A DNA stretch of 64,000 nt from Brucella tritici. Its GTDB lineage: Bacteria > Pseudomonadota > Alphaproteobacteria > Rhizobiales > Rhizobiaceae. The position numbers and the translations under genes were made by a program. Positions within the stretch are counted from its first letter, which is position 1. Each line of letters starts with the position of its first letter. This document shows, piece after piece, positions 15,131 through 22,994 of the stretch. The notes under the pieces were generated by a model. It was not told the DNA's origin. It made no database searches and was given only the letters and a program-made list of their open reading frames with translations. The stretch is taken from NCBI RefSeq assembly GCF_008932295.1, contig NZ_WBWA01000005.1:158913-222912 (forward strand), written 5' to 3'.

Positions 15131-15246
15131 AAGATGCACTCCGCGAACTGGCTGACTTCCTTTGTTACGACGTCATGCCTGCCGTGGTCGTTACGGCCTT
15201 CATGCTTGTTTTCTGGGCTGTCGCGATAGCGATCCTGCCACAATAG
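15127..15246 (+). CDS. Tiny single-pass membrane protein
   Basis: 39 aa from a GTG overlapping the previous stop. Residues 17-37 (MPAVVVTAFMLVFWAVAIAI) are a good transmembrane segment. The N-terminus MKDALRELADFLCYD is amphipathic. Too short for family assignment; the coupling supports it. Confidence 0.5.
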   Translation: MKDALRELADFLCYDVMPAVVVTAFMLVFWAVAIAILPQ

Positions 15247-15385
15247 TTTGGCCTCTGCCCCCGAGGCTGACTTCCGATCCCTCAAAACCGGAGGTGTCCC
15301 ATGCGCCGGGCTTTTAAAGCCGGCTGACTCAACTCGGCGGGAAATCCGCGTGACCGCCCGCCCTCGTAACCGGCGCGCACCCCCT

Positions 15386-15397
15386 CGCAATCATGCA
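15386..15397 (+). repeat. Start-associated inverted repeat 5
   Basis: CGCA-ATCA-TGCA; three inner pairs, outer C/A mismatch. 12 bases before the ATG at 15410. Confidence 0.7.
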
Positions 15398-15409
15398 ACA
15401 GAGAAAATT

Positions 15410-15499
15410 ATGTCTTTTGAGACCGTCTTTATCGCCATCGGCTTGATTTATATCGCCGCTTCGCTCGTCGCCTACCGCCTTTTGTTGCGGAGCAGGTAA
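15410..15499 (+). CDS. Tiny membrane protein
   Basis: 29 aa: starts MSFETVFIAIGLIYIAASLV, essentially one transmembrane helix plus a basic end (LLLRSR). It is framed by start-associated repeats 5 and 6, which is the main support. Could be a holin-like or regulatory micro-protein; no evidence distinguishes these. Confidence 0.5.
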   Translation: MSFETVFIAIGLIYIAASLVAYRLLLRSR

Positions 15500-15509
15500 A
15501 GCTTTCACC

Positions 15510-15521
15510 CGCAACCATGCA
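15510..15521 (+). repeat. Start-associated inverted repeat 6
   Basis: CGCA-ACCA-TGCA; three inner pairs with an outer mismatch. 15 bases before the ATG at 15537; GAGGAGA follows. Confidence 0.72.
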
Positions 15522-15536
15522 TATGAGGAGATCAAC

Positions 15537-16331
15537 ATGAATGCCGCCCTGCCGCTCATTGTGAGCCTGAATTGCGGGTGTTTCTTCCGTGGCCGGTTCC
15601 TGATCGAGACGCCCGAATGCGAAGAGCATCGCAAGCTCGAAAGCCTCGACGACATCGACGACGAACCCGCCGAGTTCAAGTTCGACCAGTTGTCCGACCG
15701 AGCGAAAGAACGCGCTCGCGACAATTATCGCGAAGGCTACCCCGATCATGACTGGTGGGACTCCGTCTATGACGACGCGGTCACCATCGCCGAAATGATG
15801 GGCATAGAGATAGATGGCACCGCGCGGCAACCATCAATACAGTTCTCCGGCTTCTGGTCGCAAGGTGACGGCGCGTCGTTTTCAGGGCGCTGGACCCCAT
15901 CGGCCGATCCGCTCGCCTCGCTCAACAAGGTGATGGAATACGCGCCACTGGACAAGGAACTGCATTCACTCGCCTTCGATCTGGCGTTGCTTTCCGAAGG
16001 ATGCCGCGATCTCATTCCCAATGCCTATGTCCGCGTCACCAACTCTGGATATTATTCACACTCCGGCAGCACGCATTTCGACATTGACCTGCCGCTCCCC
16101 GACAACATCGACGAGGACAACGAACTGCAAGTCATGGTCTATGAAGCCTTGCTCAAGGCTCGCGATCTGGACTTCGACTCATTCGAGGACCGCATAAAGG
16201 CAAGCCTGCGCGGATTCATGGACTGGATATACGACCAGCTCGAAGCCGAGCACAACTATCTCACGTCCGACGAAGTGGTCGATGAGGCGCTAGCCGACAG
16301 ACTATTCGACGAGGATGGCAACGAAATTTAA
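15537..16331 (+). CDS. Acidic phage protein with SQGDGASF motif
   Basis: 264 aa, strongly acidic. A central FSGFWSQGDGASFSGRW segment (about residues 103-119) is a signature seen in many phage hypothetical proteins annotated as unknown or antitoxin-like. The following region (SGYYSHSGSTHFDIDLPL) is also conserved-looking. The C-terminus LTSDEVVDEALADRLFDEDG is helical and acidic. Good GAGGAGA site. Role unknown. Confidence 0.72.
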   Translation: MNAALPLIVSLNCGCFFRGRFLIETPECEEHRKLESLDDIDDEPAEFKFDQLSDRAKERARDNYREGYPDHDWWDSVYDDAVTIAEMMGIEIDGTARQPSIQFSGFWSQGDGASFSGRWTPSADPLASLNKVMEYAPLDKELHSLAFDLALLSEGCRDLIPNAYVRVTNSGYYSHSGSTHFDIDLPLPDNIDEDNELQVMVYEALLKARDLDFDSFEDRIKASLRGFMDWIYDQLEAEHNYLTSDEVVDEALADRLFDEDGNEI

Positions 16332-16334
16332 CCC

Positions 16335-16346
16335 GCCAATTATGGC
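16335..16346 (+). repeat. Start-associated inverted repeat 7
   Basis: GCCA-ATTA-TGGC. Both outer pairs are swapped relative to CGCA/TGCG yet pairing is perfect. 18 bases before the ATG at 16365; CGGAGA follows. It begins four bases after a stop codon. Confidence 0.85.
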
Positions 16347-16364
16347 ACCACAACGGAGACTTCC

Positions 16365-17270
16365 ATGAACATCATGACCAATCCTCAATCCGTTTCCTCG
16401 GTCCTCGCCAGCCGCGCGATGATTGTTTCCCTGTCCATCTCGCAATGGTCAGGCCGTCGCCTTGACCGGCAGATCACCGACGAGGTCAACCAGAACCACG
16501 GCGCTGCCGCCGACGCTGGCCGGTACAACAAGCTACTCCTCCCGAAGGAAGCATTGGCGGAAATCGTATCCATCGTCGGAGAAACCCGCTCGGACTTCCT
16601 CAAGCGCACATTGCCTTGGATGGACAATGGCAGCCGCATCATGGCGAGCGATGCATACTTGCAGCATATGTCATGGGTGCGTGGTCAGGTCGCCAAGTTC
16701 GACCGGGCCGTCGACAAATTCCTCGCTGACTACCCGCAATATGTGGCCGATGCCCGTGTCCGCCTGAACGGCATGTTCAAGGACGACGACTACCCCGACG
16801 CTCACATCTTGCGCAGCAAGTTCGGCGTTGCCTGCAAGGTTCTGCCAGTCCCCACCTCGGAAGACTTCCGCGTCCAGATGTCCGAAGCCCAGGCAGACCG
16901 CATCCGCGAGGAAATCGAGCAGCAAGTCTCCGACGCCACCACGGAAGCGGTGCGCGATGTTTACCGCCGCGTGGCAGACGTCACCGGCCGCATGGTCGAA
17001 CGGCTCAACGCCTACAAGCCAGCCGGTCGTCCGGGTGACAAGACGGAAGGCGTGTTTCGCGACAGCCTTGTCGAGAATGTGCGCGATCTGATTAGCATTC
17101 TGCCTGCGCTCAACATCACTGGTGACCGCGAACTGTCCGCCATGGTCGAACGGCTCAAGCCACTGGCCGAGCACGATGCGTCCACCTTGCGCGATAAGCC
17201 GGAGGTCCGCCGCGACGTGGCCGATGAGGCTCAGAAGATCCTCGACAGCGTGTCGGGCTTTCTCGCATGA
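16365..17270 (+). CDS. DUF3150-like phage protein
   Basis: 301 aa. The N-terminal MIVSLSISQWSGRRLDRQIT (from residue 19) and the central RSDFLKRTLPWMDNGSRIM resemble the DUF3150 family. The second half is helical (EEIEQQVSDATTEAVRDVYR). In other phages DUF3150-like genes lie next to a MoxR/CobS-type ATPase and a VWA protein, and here both follow within 4 kb. A role as substrate or adaptor of that chaperone pair is inference. Strong ribosome site after repeat 7. Confidence 0.7.
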   Translation: MNIMTNPQSVSSVLASRAMIVSLSISQWSGRRLDRQITDEVNQNHGAAADAGRYNKLLLPKEALAEIVSIVGETRSDFLKRTLPWMDNGSRIMASDAYLQHMSWVRGQVAKFDRAVDKFLADYPQYVADARVRLNGMFKDDDYPDAHILRSKFGVACKVLPVPTSEDFRVQMSEAQADRIREEIEQQVSDATTEAVRDVYRRVADVTGRMVERLNAYKPAGRPGDKTEGVFRDSLVENVRDLISILPALNITGDRELSAMVERLKPLAEHDASTLRDKPEVRRDVADEAQKILDSVSGFLA

Positions 17271-17629
17271 GTGAACGCAATCACCCATCGCCTGTTCGAT
17301 TTCTCCTCATCCCGGTACTCGGCGACATCAAAGAGGAACGGTTTACGGTTGCGCGGGCCACGGTTGTTCCTCGCGCCAAACTCTTGGAGCATGTGCGCAC
17401 GTTCTTCGACGAGCCTATCGAACGCGTCAATGTTCTCTACGGCCACGAATACCGCGATATGTTTGTCGGCGAGACCAGCTCGATCAACGGCCGCCATATC
17501 CGCAACGTCAGAGCGACTGACATCTACCGCAACAATGCCTTGTCCAATGGGTGGGAGGCTTCTGAATCCAACCTGCCTTACATCTGTGGCCCGGCCGTTC
17601 TGTTCCCGGACTATCAGGTGTGGAAATAA
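17267..17629 (+). CDS. Hypothetical protein
   Basis: 120 aa, MSERNHPSPVRFLLIPVLGD onward; ATGA overlap with the DUF3150-like gene. Mixed alpha/beta composition, with LLEHVRTFFDEPIERVNVLY. No recognised family. Coupling suggests function with the upstream protein. Confidence 0.65.
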   Translation: MSERNHPSPVRFLLIPVLGDIKEERFTVARATVVPRAKLLEHVRTFFDEPIERVNVLYGHEYRDMFVGETSSINGRHIRNVRATDIYRNNALSNGWEASESNLPYICGPAVLFPDYQVWK

Positions 17630-17634
17630 CCACC

Positions 17635-17646
17635 AGCAATCATGCG
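17635..17646 (+). repeat. Start-associated inverted repeat 8
   Basis: AGCA-ATCA-TGCG; three inner pairs, outer A/G mismatch. 14 bases before the ATG at 17661; AAAGGAAA follows. Confidence 0.7.
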
Positions 17647-17660
17647 AGAAAGGAAATGCC

Positions 17661-17840
17661 ATGTTCATCGTAGCGTGGTCCATCAATCACGGCGGCAATA
17701 ACATCGAAGATCATTGGATCGTCGCCGAGACACGCGAGCAAGCAGACGCCGAAGCGGCAAAGCTGCAAAAGATCGACAACCTGCACTGTTGGGCCGTCTC
17801 TGAAATCAAAGCAGGCTCCGAGCCTCACTGGCTCTCGTAA
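17661..17840 (+). CDS. Small hypothetical protein
   Basis: 59 aa: MFIVAWSINHGGNNIEDHWI onward, ending KAGSEPHWLS. Trp-rich for its size (four Trp). Bounded by start-associated repeats 8 and 9, so it forms its own translation unit. Unknown function. Confidence 0.62.
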   Translation: MFIVAWSINHGGNNIEDHWIVAETREQADAEAAKLQKIDNLHCWAVSEIKAGSEPHWLS

Positions 17841-17853
17841 CTCTCAACATCCC

Positions 17854-17865
17854 GCCAAGCATGGC
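17854..17865 (+). repeat. Start-associated inverted repeat 9
   Basis: GCCA-AGCA-TGGC, perfect arms with swapped pairs. 17 bases before the ATG at 17883; CGGAGA follows. Confidence 0.85.
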
Positions 17866-17882
17866 AAACACGGAGAACTTCT

Positions 17883-18884
17883 ATGAACCTCAAGTCCGCA
17901 ACGACTCTGCTCAACCACTTCATTGACGCCGACATCCCGGCATTCATGTGGGGCCCTCCCGGCGTCGGCAAGTCCGCTTCGCTGCGCCAGATTGTGACCG
18001 AGCGCAAATGGGGAATGGTAGACTTCCGCGCTTCGACCCGTGACTCGGTGGCGTTGATGGGCCTGCCTGATATTTCCGGCGAGACCACCCGCTGGAAAGT
18101 GCCGGACGAGTTCCCGCAGACCGAACGTGACGGTGAGGAAGGCATCTTGTTCCTCGACGAGCTGAACGCCGCGCCACCTTCGATGATGGCGGCAATGTTC
18201 GGTCTGGTCCTTGACCGCAAGGTCGGCGACTACGTGCTGCCCAAGGGCTGGCGCGTGGTTGCGGCTGGCAATCGTCAGGCCGACCGTGCTGCGGCACAGC
18301 GTATGCCTACCGCTCTCGCTAACCGCTTCGCTCACATCGACGTCGATGCAGATACGAGCGCCGGTCATGACAATGTCCACGTCGAATACTTCAATCAGAT
18401 CGGCGTTGACCCGCAGCTCATCGCCTTCCTTCGGTTCCGTCCTGCACTGATCCATTCGATGCCGAAGAATGATGAACGTGCATTTCCGACTCCGCGGTCA
18501 TGGGAACAGGCGGCGAAGATCCTGAATCTTCCGACGGCACTCCGCCTGCAGGGTGTATCCGCTATCGTCGGTGAAGGCGCTGCGGCTGAACTGGAAGGAT
18601 TCCTTCGTGTTTACCAGAACTTGCCTTCGCTAGATCTGGTACTCGCCAATCCGAACAGCGCGCCTATCCCGGAAGACCCGGCGGCTCGCTTTGCAATCTC
18701 CGCTGGCCTTGCCCGTAAGGTTGATGAGCGGTCTTTCGACAACGGCATGGCTTACATGCAGCGCTTGCCTCGTGAGTTCGAGATTATGATGTGCGTCGAT
18801 GCAGTGCGTCGTGAGAAGAAGCTCTCTCACACCCAAGCCTTCGTCGATTGGGCGCACCGTAATCAGGACTTGACCCTTGGCTAG
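17883..18884 (+). CDS. MoxR/CobS-like AAA+ ATPase
   Basis: 333 aa. Walker A GPPGVGKS at residues 24-31, Walker B ILFLDE at 88-93 followed by LNAAPP, and a sensor-like VVAAGNRQADRAAA, then ALANRF with a likely arginine finger. These are features of the MoxR branch of AAA+ proteins, which act as chaperones with VWA-domain partners to activate or remodel target complexes. A VWA protein lies 1 kb downstream in the same direction. No DNA-binding domain is seen. Cytoplasmic. Confidence 0.88.
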   Translation: MNLKSATTLLNHFIDADIPAFMWGPPGVGKSASLRQIVTERKWGMVDFRASTRDSVALMGLPDISGETTRWKVPDEFPQTERDGEEGILFLDELNAAPPSMMAAMFGLVLDRKVGDYVLPKGWRVVAAGNRQADRAAAQRMPTALANRFAHIDVDADTSAGHDNVHVEYFNQIGVDPQLIAFLRFRPALIHSMPKNDERAFPTPRSWEQAAKILNLPTALRLQGVSAIVGEGAAAELEGFLRVYQNLPSLDLVLANPNSAPIPEDPAARFAISAGLARKVDERSFDNGMAYMQRLPREFEIMMCVDAVRREKKLSHTQAFVDWAHRNQDLTLG

Positions 18885-19257
18885 GGGTGGCATTCATTGG
18901 ATTGCCGGGCCTGTCTCCTACAATACGACGGATACAGGGATGCATCCTGACCGCACCTTCCAGACATTAAAGTGGGGTTTCATCGGAGGCGATGCCTCTG
19001 GTGAACTTCGCCGCTGGAATCTGCTCTTCAGCATCGAGACAAGGAAGTTCTCGAGCACATCCCTGTCGATTCCTCAGTGGGAGAAGGCGCACGCAAAAGA
19101 TCTGGCGGACTTCTACCGCCCGATCGCAATCCTCCGTCACATGCTTCCGAAAGGCAGCATTGCCCTAGCCATGAAGGCGATGCTGAAACAGGAGGACATC
19201 GCCGATGCCATTGCCCTTTCAATCACGGGAGGTCAGTCTCATGGCGATCATTCGTAA
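18877..19257 (+). CDS. Hypothetical protein, paralog of the next gene
   Basis: 126 aa if it starts at the TTG overlapping the ATPase stop; an ATG at 18940 would shorten it by 21 residues. LKWGFIGGDASGELRRWNLL aligns with LRWHFIGIKDDKTTAHWTLV of the following gene, and both end in an acidic helix of the type KQEDIADAIALSIT / SPEDIARATALVIA. They look like an old tandem duplication. Function unknown, encoded inside the MoxR-VWA module. Confidence 0.6.
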   Translation: MARGGIHWIAGPVSYNTTDTGMHPDRTFQTLKWGFIGGDASGELRRWNLLFSIETRKFSSTSLSIPQWEKAHAKDLADFYRPIAILRHMLPKGSIALAMKAMLKQEDIADAIALSITGGQSHGDHS

Positions 19258-19618
19258 GGTTTTCGGTCCTTTCAACCCAGAGCACATACATCCGGGCACG
19301 CAGGCTGAGGAGTTGCGGTGGCATTTCATCGGCATCAAGGACGACAAGACGACAGCACACTGGACATTGGTCTTTGACCCTCGCAAGCGAACTTATCGGG
19401 TCAACAACAACACCAGCAGCGGCGGCTTGATTGGCCGCAGCCGAAAGGTATTGATCGCCCAAAAGATAGATCCGGGTGTCAATTGTGAGACTGCTCACCC
19501 CGACGCCTGGCTCGACGACTCTCCAGTCATGGAGGGCACCATCACCAGCATCCTGAAATCGAAACTCTCACCAGAGGATATTGCCAGGGCGACCGCGCTG
19601 GTAATCGCAAGGAGATGA
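19241..19618 (+). CDS. Hypothetical protein, paralog of the previous gene
   Basis: 125 aa from the ATG at 19241, with GGGAGG seven bases upstream, overlapping the previous gene by 17 bases. Shares the RWHFIG core and C-terminal helix with its neighbour but has a distinct middle (RVNNNTSSGGLIGRSRKVLI). No motif for catalysis. Probably part of the same module. Confidence 0.68.
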   Translation: MAIIRKVFGPFNPEHIHPGTQAEELRWHFIGIKDDKTTAHWTLVFDPRKRTYRVNNNTSSGGLIGRSRKVLIAQKIDPGVNCETAHPDAWLDDSPVMEGTITSILKSKLSPEDIARATALVIARR

Positions 19619-19621
19619 ATC

Positions 19622-19915
19622 GTGCTGACTACCGACGTCATCATGAACAACTTCAGGAAGAGCGACCACGCTGACAATCGCTGGAGCTTTGCTCCGCTTC
19701 CCGAAACCGTTCTCAACACGCACCTTTACTACCTTTCGTTCATCAAGCAGGAGCGGCGGTTCATGCTGTCTCGAAAGCAGATCGTGCCCTTCATCCCGAT
19801 CGAAGATGACGAACTCCTGCAGGCGTTCAAGGCGACACTGCATGCAGACGAAGTGGCTGCGTGCATGAGATCCACTCTCGATCAGGGCGTCGACCCGGAT
19901 GACATTCCATTCTGA
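19622..19915 (+). CDS. Small hypothetical protein in MoxR-VWA module
   Basis: 97 aa from a GTG (MLTTDVIMNNFRKSDHADNR), with AGGAG spaced eight bases. Contains SFIKQERRFMLSRKQIVPFI. Acidic C-terminus (QGVDPDDIPF). Encoded directly ahead of the HExxH-VWA gene. Function unknown. Confidence 0.65.
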   Translation: MLTTDVIMNNFRKSDHADNRWSFAPLPETVLNTHLYYLSFIKQERRFMLSRKQIVPFIPIEDDELLQAFKATLHADEVAACMRSTLDQGVDPDDIPF

Positions 19916-19930
19916 TACACGGAGGCCAAC

Positions 19931-21082
19931 ATGAAAACCGAAGACAAGATCCTCGCCGCTCAGACGGCCCTGCTGTGGGACCACCCATTCTTTGGCGTCC
20001 TCATGCTCCAGCTCAAGAAGGTGCAGGTGGATGACCCGAAAAAGGTCGATACGATGGCGACCGATGGCCACCACCTCTACTACCACCCGCCGTTCGTCGA
20101 CGAGCTGAAGAAAGACGAGCTGGTTTTCGTGCTGGCCCACGAGGTAATGCACAACGCCTTGGAGCACCACATCCGACGCCAGTCCCGTAAGCCGGGCCGC
20201 TGGAACGATGCCTGCGACTACGCCATTAACGGCGAGCTGGTCGAATGCAAGGTCGGCAAGATGCCAGAGCGCGGCCTGCTCGAGGCGCGCTTCACCGGTC
20301 TTTCAGCCGAGGAGATCTACCGTATCCTCGACGACGAGAACAACGGCGACGACTCCGCTGAAGGGCAGGGCGATACCGGTGGTTGCGGTGGAACGATGGA
20401 TGGCTGCGCACAGCACGACGAGGCAGCCAAGGCCGAGCTGCGTGCCGAGATGCAAACGCAGATCAGGCAGGCTGCCATGACCGCCAAGGCTGCGCAGGCT
20501 GGTAAACTTCCGGCTGGCGTGCAGCGTATCATCGACGAGCTGCTCATGCCGAAGGTCGACTGGCGGGCTGTTCTCCGCCGCTTCATCGACGAGTCCAGCA
20601 CCCGTGACTTTTCCTGGGCGAAGCCGAACCGTCGTCTTCTGCCTCTCGGTCTCGTTACGCCCGGCACTGTTGCTGATGGCGTCAGTCACATTGTGATTGC
20701 GGTCGACACTTCCGGCTCGATCGATGACGAGATCCTCCGTGACTTCGCCGCTGAGATTAACGGAGCCTTCGGAGAGGGCGCAGTTGACCGGCTCACCGTC
20801 ATCTATGCAGACGCCACAGTGAACCACGTCGAAGAGTTTGAGACCGGCGACGAGCTGCGGCTGCATCCTGCAGGCGGTGGCGGTACTGCCTTTAGCGATA
20901 CTTTCCGGCTCATCAATGCAGAGTACCCGGACGCAAAAGCAACGATTTACCTCACTGATTTGTACGTCGGTGATTTCGGTGAGGAGCCTCCGCACCCTGT
21001 TCTATGGGGAGTCTATGGTCGCAACCGTGACTTCGGTTCGCTGTCGGTCCCCTTCGGTGAGTGTATCAACATCAGCATCTAA
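19931..21082 (+). CDS. VWA-domain protein with HExxH metallopeptidase-like N-terminus (DUF2201-like)
   Basis: 383 aa. N-terminal zincin-like motif HEVMH at residues 70-74 in the context LVFVLAHEVMHNALEHHIRR. A Gly/Asp-rich linker with Cys follows (GDTGGCGGTMDGC). The C-terminal von Willebrand A domain has MIDAS residues DTSGS at 259-263 and a Thr in GGGGTAFSD near 319. This DUF2201/VWA layout commonly pairs with MoxR ATPases. In a phage it may remodel or proteolyse a host or virion target; that is inference. Ribosome site CGGAGG. Confidence 0.85.
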   Translation: MKTEDKILAAQTALLWDHPFFGVLMLQLKKVQVDDPKKVDTMATDGHHLYYHPPFVDELKKDELVFVLAHEVMHNALEHHIRRQSRKPGRWNDACDYAINGELVECKVGKMPERGLLEARFTGLSAEEIYRILDDENNGDDSAEGQGDTGGCGGTMDGCAQHDEAAKAELRAEMQTQIRQAAMTAKAAQAGKLPAGVQRIIDELLMPKVDWRAVLRRFIDESSTRDFSWAKPNRRLLPLGLVTPGTVADGVSHIVIAVDTSGSIDDEILRDFAAEINGAFGEGAVDRLTVIYADATVNHVEEFETGDELRLHPAGGGGTAFSDTFRLINAEYPDAKATIYLTDLYVGDFGEEPPHPVLWGVYGRNRDFGSLSVPFGECINISI

Positions 21083-21095
21083 ACCCGACCACCCC

Positions 21096-21107
21096 GCCGC
21101 GCATGGC
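21096..21107 (+). repeat. Start-associated inverted repeat 10
   Basis: GCCG-CGCA-TGGC; three Watson-Crick pairs plus an inner G-T wobble, loop CGCA instead of ANNA. 16 bases before the ATG at 21124; AAGGAGA follows. Confidence 0.7.
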
Positions 21108-21123
21108 AATAAGGAGATGAAAG

Positions 21124-21774
21124 ATGAAGTGCCCGAAATGGATGAAGCGAGCGGACTTTGTCCGTATTCGGGAAATGGACGTTGAGGACGCCGAGGCTGC
21201 GCTTGCGAAGCTTTACGACGCGGAAAGAGAGCGCAAACGAGCGTGGCGTTTAGCCAACAAGGAAAAGGCTGCGGAAATGGCCCGCAATTGGAGGAGGAAT
21301 AATCCAACGAAGGCGCGAGCCGGTTACAAGCGACAGCGAGAGGCCATTAAAGCCGACCCGGAACGCCGCGCCCATTACGCCGAGGTCCGTCAAGCGTGGC
21401 TAAAGCGCGGCGGTCAAAAGAGTTACCCAAAGCAGAGAGAGCGAGAACGGCAATACGATGCCGATCGCTATCAACGTGGCAAGACGAAAAGACTTGCACA
21501 AAATAAGCCGGGCGAATTGCGGAAGCTCATACAGCAACTTTTGCCGGGTTACCTCATTCCAGCGGCCCGGATGGACGTCATTAATTCGGTGATGGAACTC
21601 GCGCTCGCTAATCGAGTGCGACACGACAGACTTGCGGAACACGTCAAGGCGTGTGTCACGGCCTACAACCGCCAGTTCGACCATTTCAAGAACGTTTCTA
21701 TCGACGCCCCGATCGCTGGCACGGACAGCCTTACAAGAGCTGATATGATCGATAGCGAAGCGTTCCATTTTTAA
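21124..21774 (+). CDS. Basic hypothetical protein
   Basis: 216 aa, Arg/Lys-rich (AERERKRAWRLANKEKAAEM; QRERERQYDADRYQRGKTKR). The N-terminal half is probably a long basic coiled coil resembling the linker of many phage HNH-type proteins, but no zinc or HNH residues are seen. The C-terminal half (MDVINSVMELALANRVRHDR) is helical. Nucleic-acid binding is likely from composition alone. Confidence 0.65.
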   Translation: MKCPKWMKRADFVRIREMDVEDAEAALAKLYDAERERKRAWRLANKEKAAEMARNWRRNNPTKARAGYKRQREAIKADPERRAHYAEVRQAWLKRGGQKSYPKQRERERQYDADRYQRGKTKRLAQNKPGELRKLIQQLLPGYLIPAARMDVINSVMELALANRVRHDRLAEHVKACVTAYNRQFDHFKNVSIDAPIAGTDSLTRADMIDSEAFHF

Positions 21775-21802
21775 CCACCACCCGGCATGAAAGGATAATT
21801 CC

Positions 21803-22114
21803 GTGCCCCACACACAAGGACCGTGGGCGGTCGACGACTGCCCGCTCGACATCGAACATGCCTGCACCATGCTCAAGGTCGATGCCAATACGCCACGAGA
21901 ATGGGTGGGTATCTGCACCCCTCGCGATGCGGACGGCAACTACGAGCACGTTGCTTACTGCCACATATCGAATGCTCCGGTGATCGCAGCCTCCACAGTG
22001 ATGCTGGATATCCTGCGCCGCAATCTCAATGCGTGGGAAGACGAAGAGGATTCCGTGCAGGAAGAGCACGAGGAACTGATCGTCGATCTACGCAAGTTTC
22101 TGGAGGGTTTTTAA
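21803..22114 (+). CDS. Hypothetical protein
   Basis: 103 aa from a GTG (MPHTQGPWAVDDCPLDIEHA). The opening TQGPWAV and a middle YEHVAYCHISNAPVIAASTV with A-x-M-LDIL recall a widespread phage small protein whose N-terminus reads HTPGPW. The upstream sequence CCCGGCATGAAAGGATAA looks like a degenerate start-associated repeat missing its left arm. Acidic C-terminus. Confidence 0.68.
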   Translation: MPHTQGPWAVDDCPLDIEHACTMLKVDANTPREWVGICTPRDADGNYEHVAYCHISNAPVIAASTVMLDILRRNLNAWEDEEDSVQEEHEELIVDLRKFLEGF

Positions 22115-22115
22115 C

Positions 22116-22415
22116 ATGGCCGATATGTCTGACGTGATCAGCTTCATCGAAGGCTTCGATGGCGACGAACTTCAGCGAGGCATCCCAGAGCTGGTCGCCA
22201 CCGCCAAGAAGGCTGACGAGACGCTGCGCAACATCATCGCATCGTCCGATGCTGGTGACCACGGCTCACTCATGAATGCGATCCTCGACGCTAAGAAGCT
22301 CGTTACCGACAAGGAAAAATGCCCGGACTGTAATGGCCTCGGTGCGTTTCCTGAAACGGGCTTCGATTGCGGGCGTTGCTATGGTGGCGGAACAATCAAG
22401 GCAGAGGGCCAGTGA
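22116..22415 (+). CDS. Small protein with Cys-rich CxxCxGxG-type motif
   Basis: 99 aa. The N-terminal 60 residues are helical. The C-terminus has CPDCNGLG and CGRCYGGG, two CxxCxGxG-like motifs that would bind one zinc as in DnaJ cysteine-rich domains. Such mini zinc proteins are frequent in phages, role unknown. One base separates it from the previous gene. Confidence 0.7.
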   Translation: MADMSDVISFIEGFDGDELQRGIPELVATAKKADETLRNIIASSDAGDHGSLMNAILDAKKLVTDKEKCPDCNGLGAFPETGFDCGRCYGGGTIKAEGQ

Positions 22416-22416
22416 T

Positions 22417-22632
22417 ATGCAGGAACATTCTTTCTGCGACAACTGCCTTCGCCCCACCAAGGTCGCCTGCCTCGACGGCAAGCCGACGTTGACCAGATGG
22501 CTGAGGATTATCCGGTTCTTCCGCGGTCAGGCCTTCATGCTCCGGTATGCAGCTGACCGCGGATACGACTTCGACAGGTTGGAGTGCGGGGATTGCTACG
22601 GCCCCGGCTACCTCATCGCCGAGGAGGTGTGA
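22417..22632 (+). CDS. Small CxxC...CxxC protein
   Basis: 71 aa from the ATG at 22417 (MQEHSFCDNCLRPTKVACLD). It has FCDNC near the start and LECGDC near the end, which together make a plausible zinc site. It follows directly after another zinc-motif protein. Unknown function. Confidence 0.65.
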   Translation: MQEHSFCDNCLRPTKVACLDGKPTLTRWLRIIRFFRGQAFMLRYAADRGYDFDRLECGDCYGPGYLIAEEV

Positions 22633-22633
22633 C

Positions 22634-22834
22634 ATGCCTAGCTATCTCGTCACATGGGAGATCGACATCGACGCCGAGACCGCACATGACGCGGCTCGGC
22701 AGGCACATGAGATCGTCCGTAGGCCGGATACATCGGCCAATGTCTACAAGGTCATCGAGCACGACGGCAACGGCGATGCAGTGACCGTCGACCTCGAAGA
22801 TGAACCCGCCATTCATGGCACCACAGGAAATTGA
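22634..22834 (+). CDS. Small acidic hypothetical protein
   Basis: 66 aa from the ATG at 22634, with GAGGAGG upstream in the end of the previous gene. MPSYLVTWEIDIDAETAHDA followed by ARQAHEIVRRPD is a pattern seen in many small phage proteins (W-x-ID-A-x-(S/T)-x-x-x-AA). Coupled to its neighbours. Confidence 0.68.
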   Translation: MPSYLVTWEIDIDAETAHDAARQAHEIVRRPDTSANVYKVIEHDGNGDAVTVDLEDEPAIHGTTGN

Positions 22835-22836
22835 TT

Positions 22837-22935
22837 ATGCCCGACATTACAAATGCAGACTGCGCCGCATGGGCAGCGAATGCTATCGATGCCTTTACTG
22901 CTGAATGCCGGATGGACGGCGAAGACAGCGATTAG
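22837..22935 (+). CDS. Possible micro-protein
   Basis: 32 codons: MPDITNADCAAWAANAIDAF then TAECRMDGEDSD. Packed two bases after the previous stop and ends before start-associated repeat 11. No obvious ribosome site of its own; low confidence. Confidence 0.38.
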   Translation: MPDITNADCAAWAANAIDAFTAECRMDGEDSD

Positions 22936-22966
22936 CCGCCAAGGCTGTATGCACCAAGGACTAACC

Positions 22967-22978
22967 CGCAACTTTGCA
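22967..22978 (+). repeat. Start-associated inverted repeat 11
   Basis: CGCA-ACTT-TGCA; three inner pairs, loop ends in T rather than A. 16 bases before the ATG at 22995; GGAGA follows. Confidence 0.68.
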
Positions 22979-22994
22979 CCCACTGGAGAACGAT

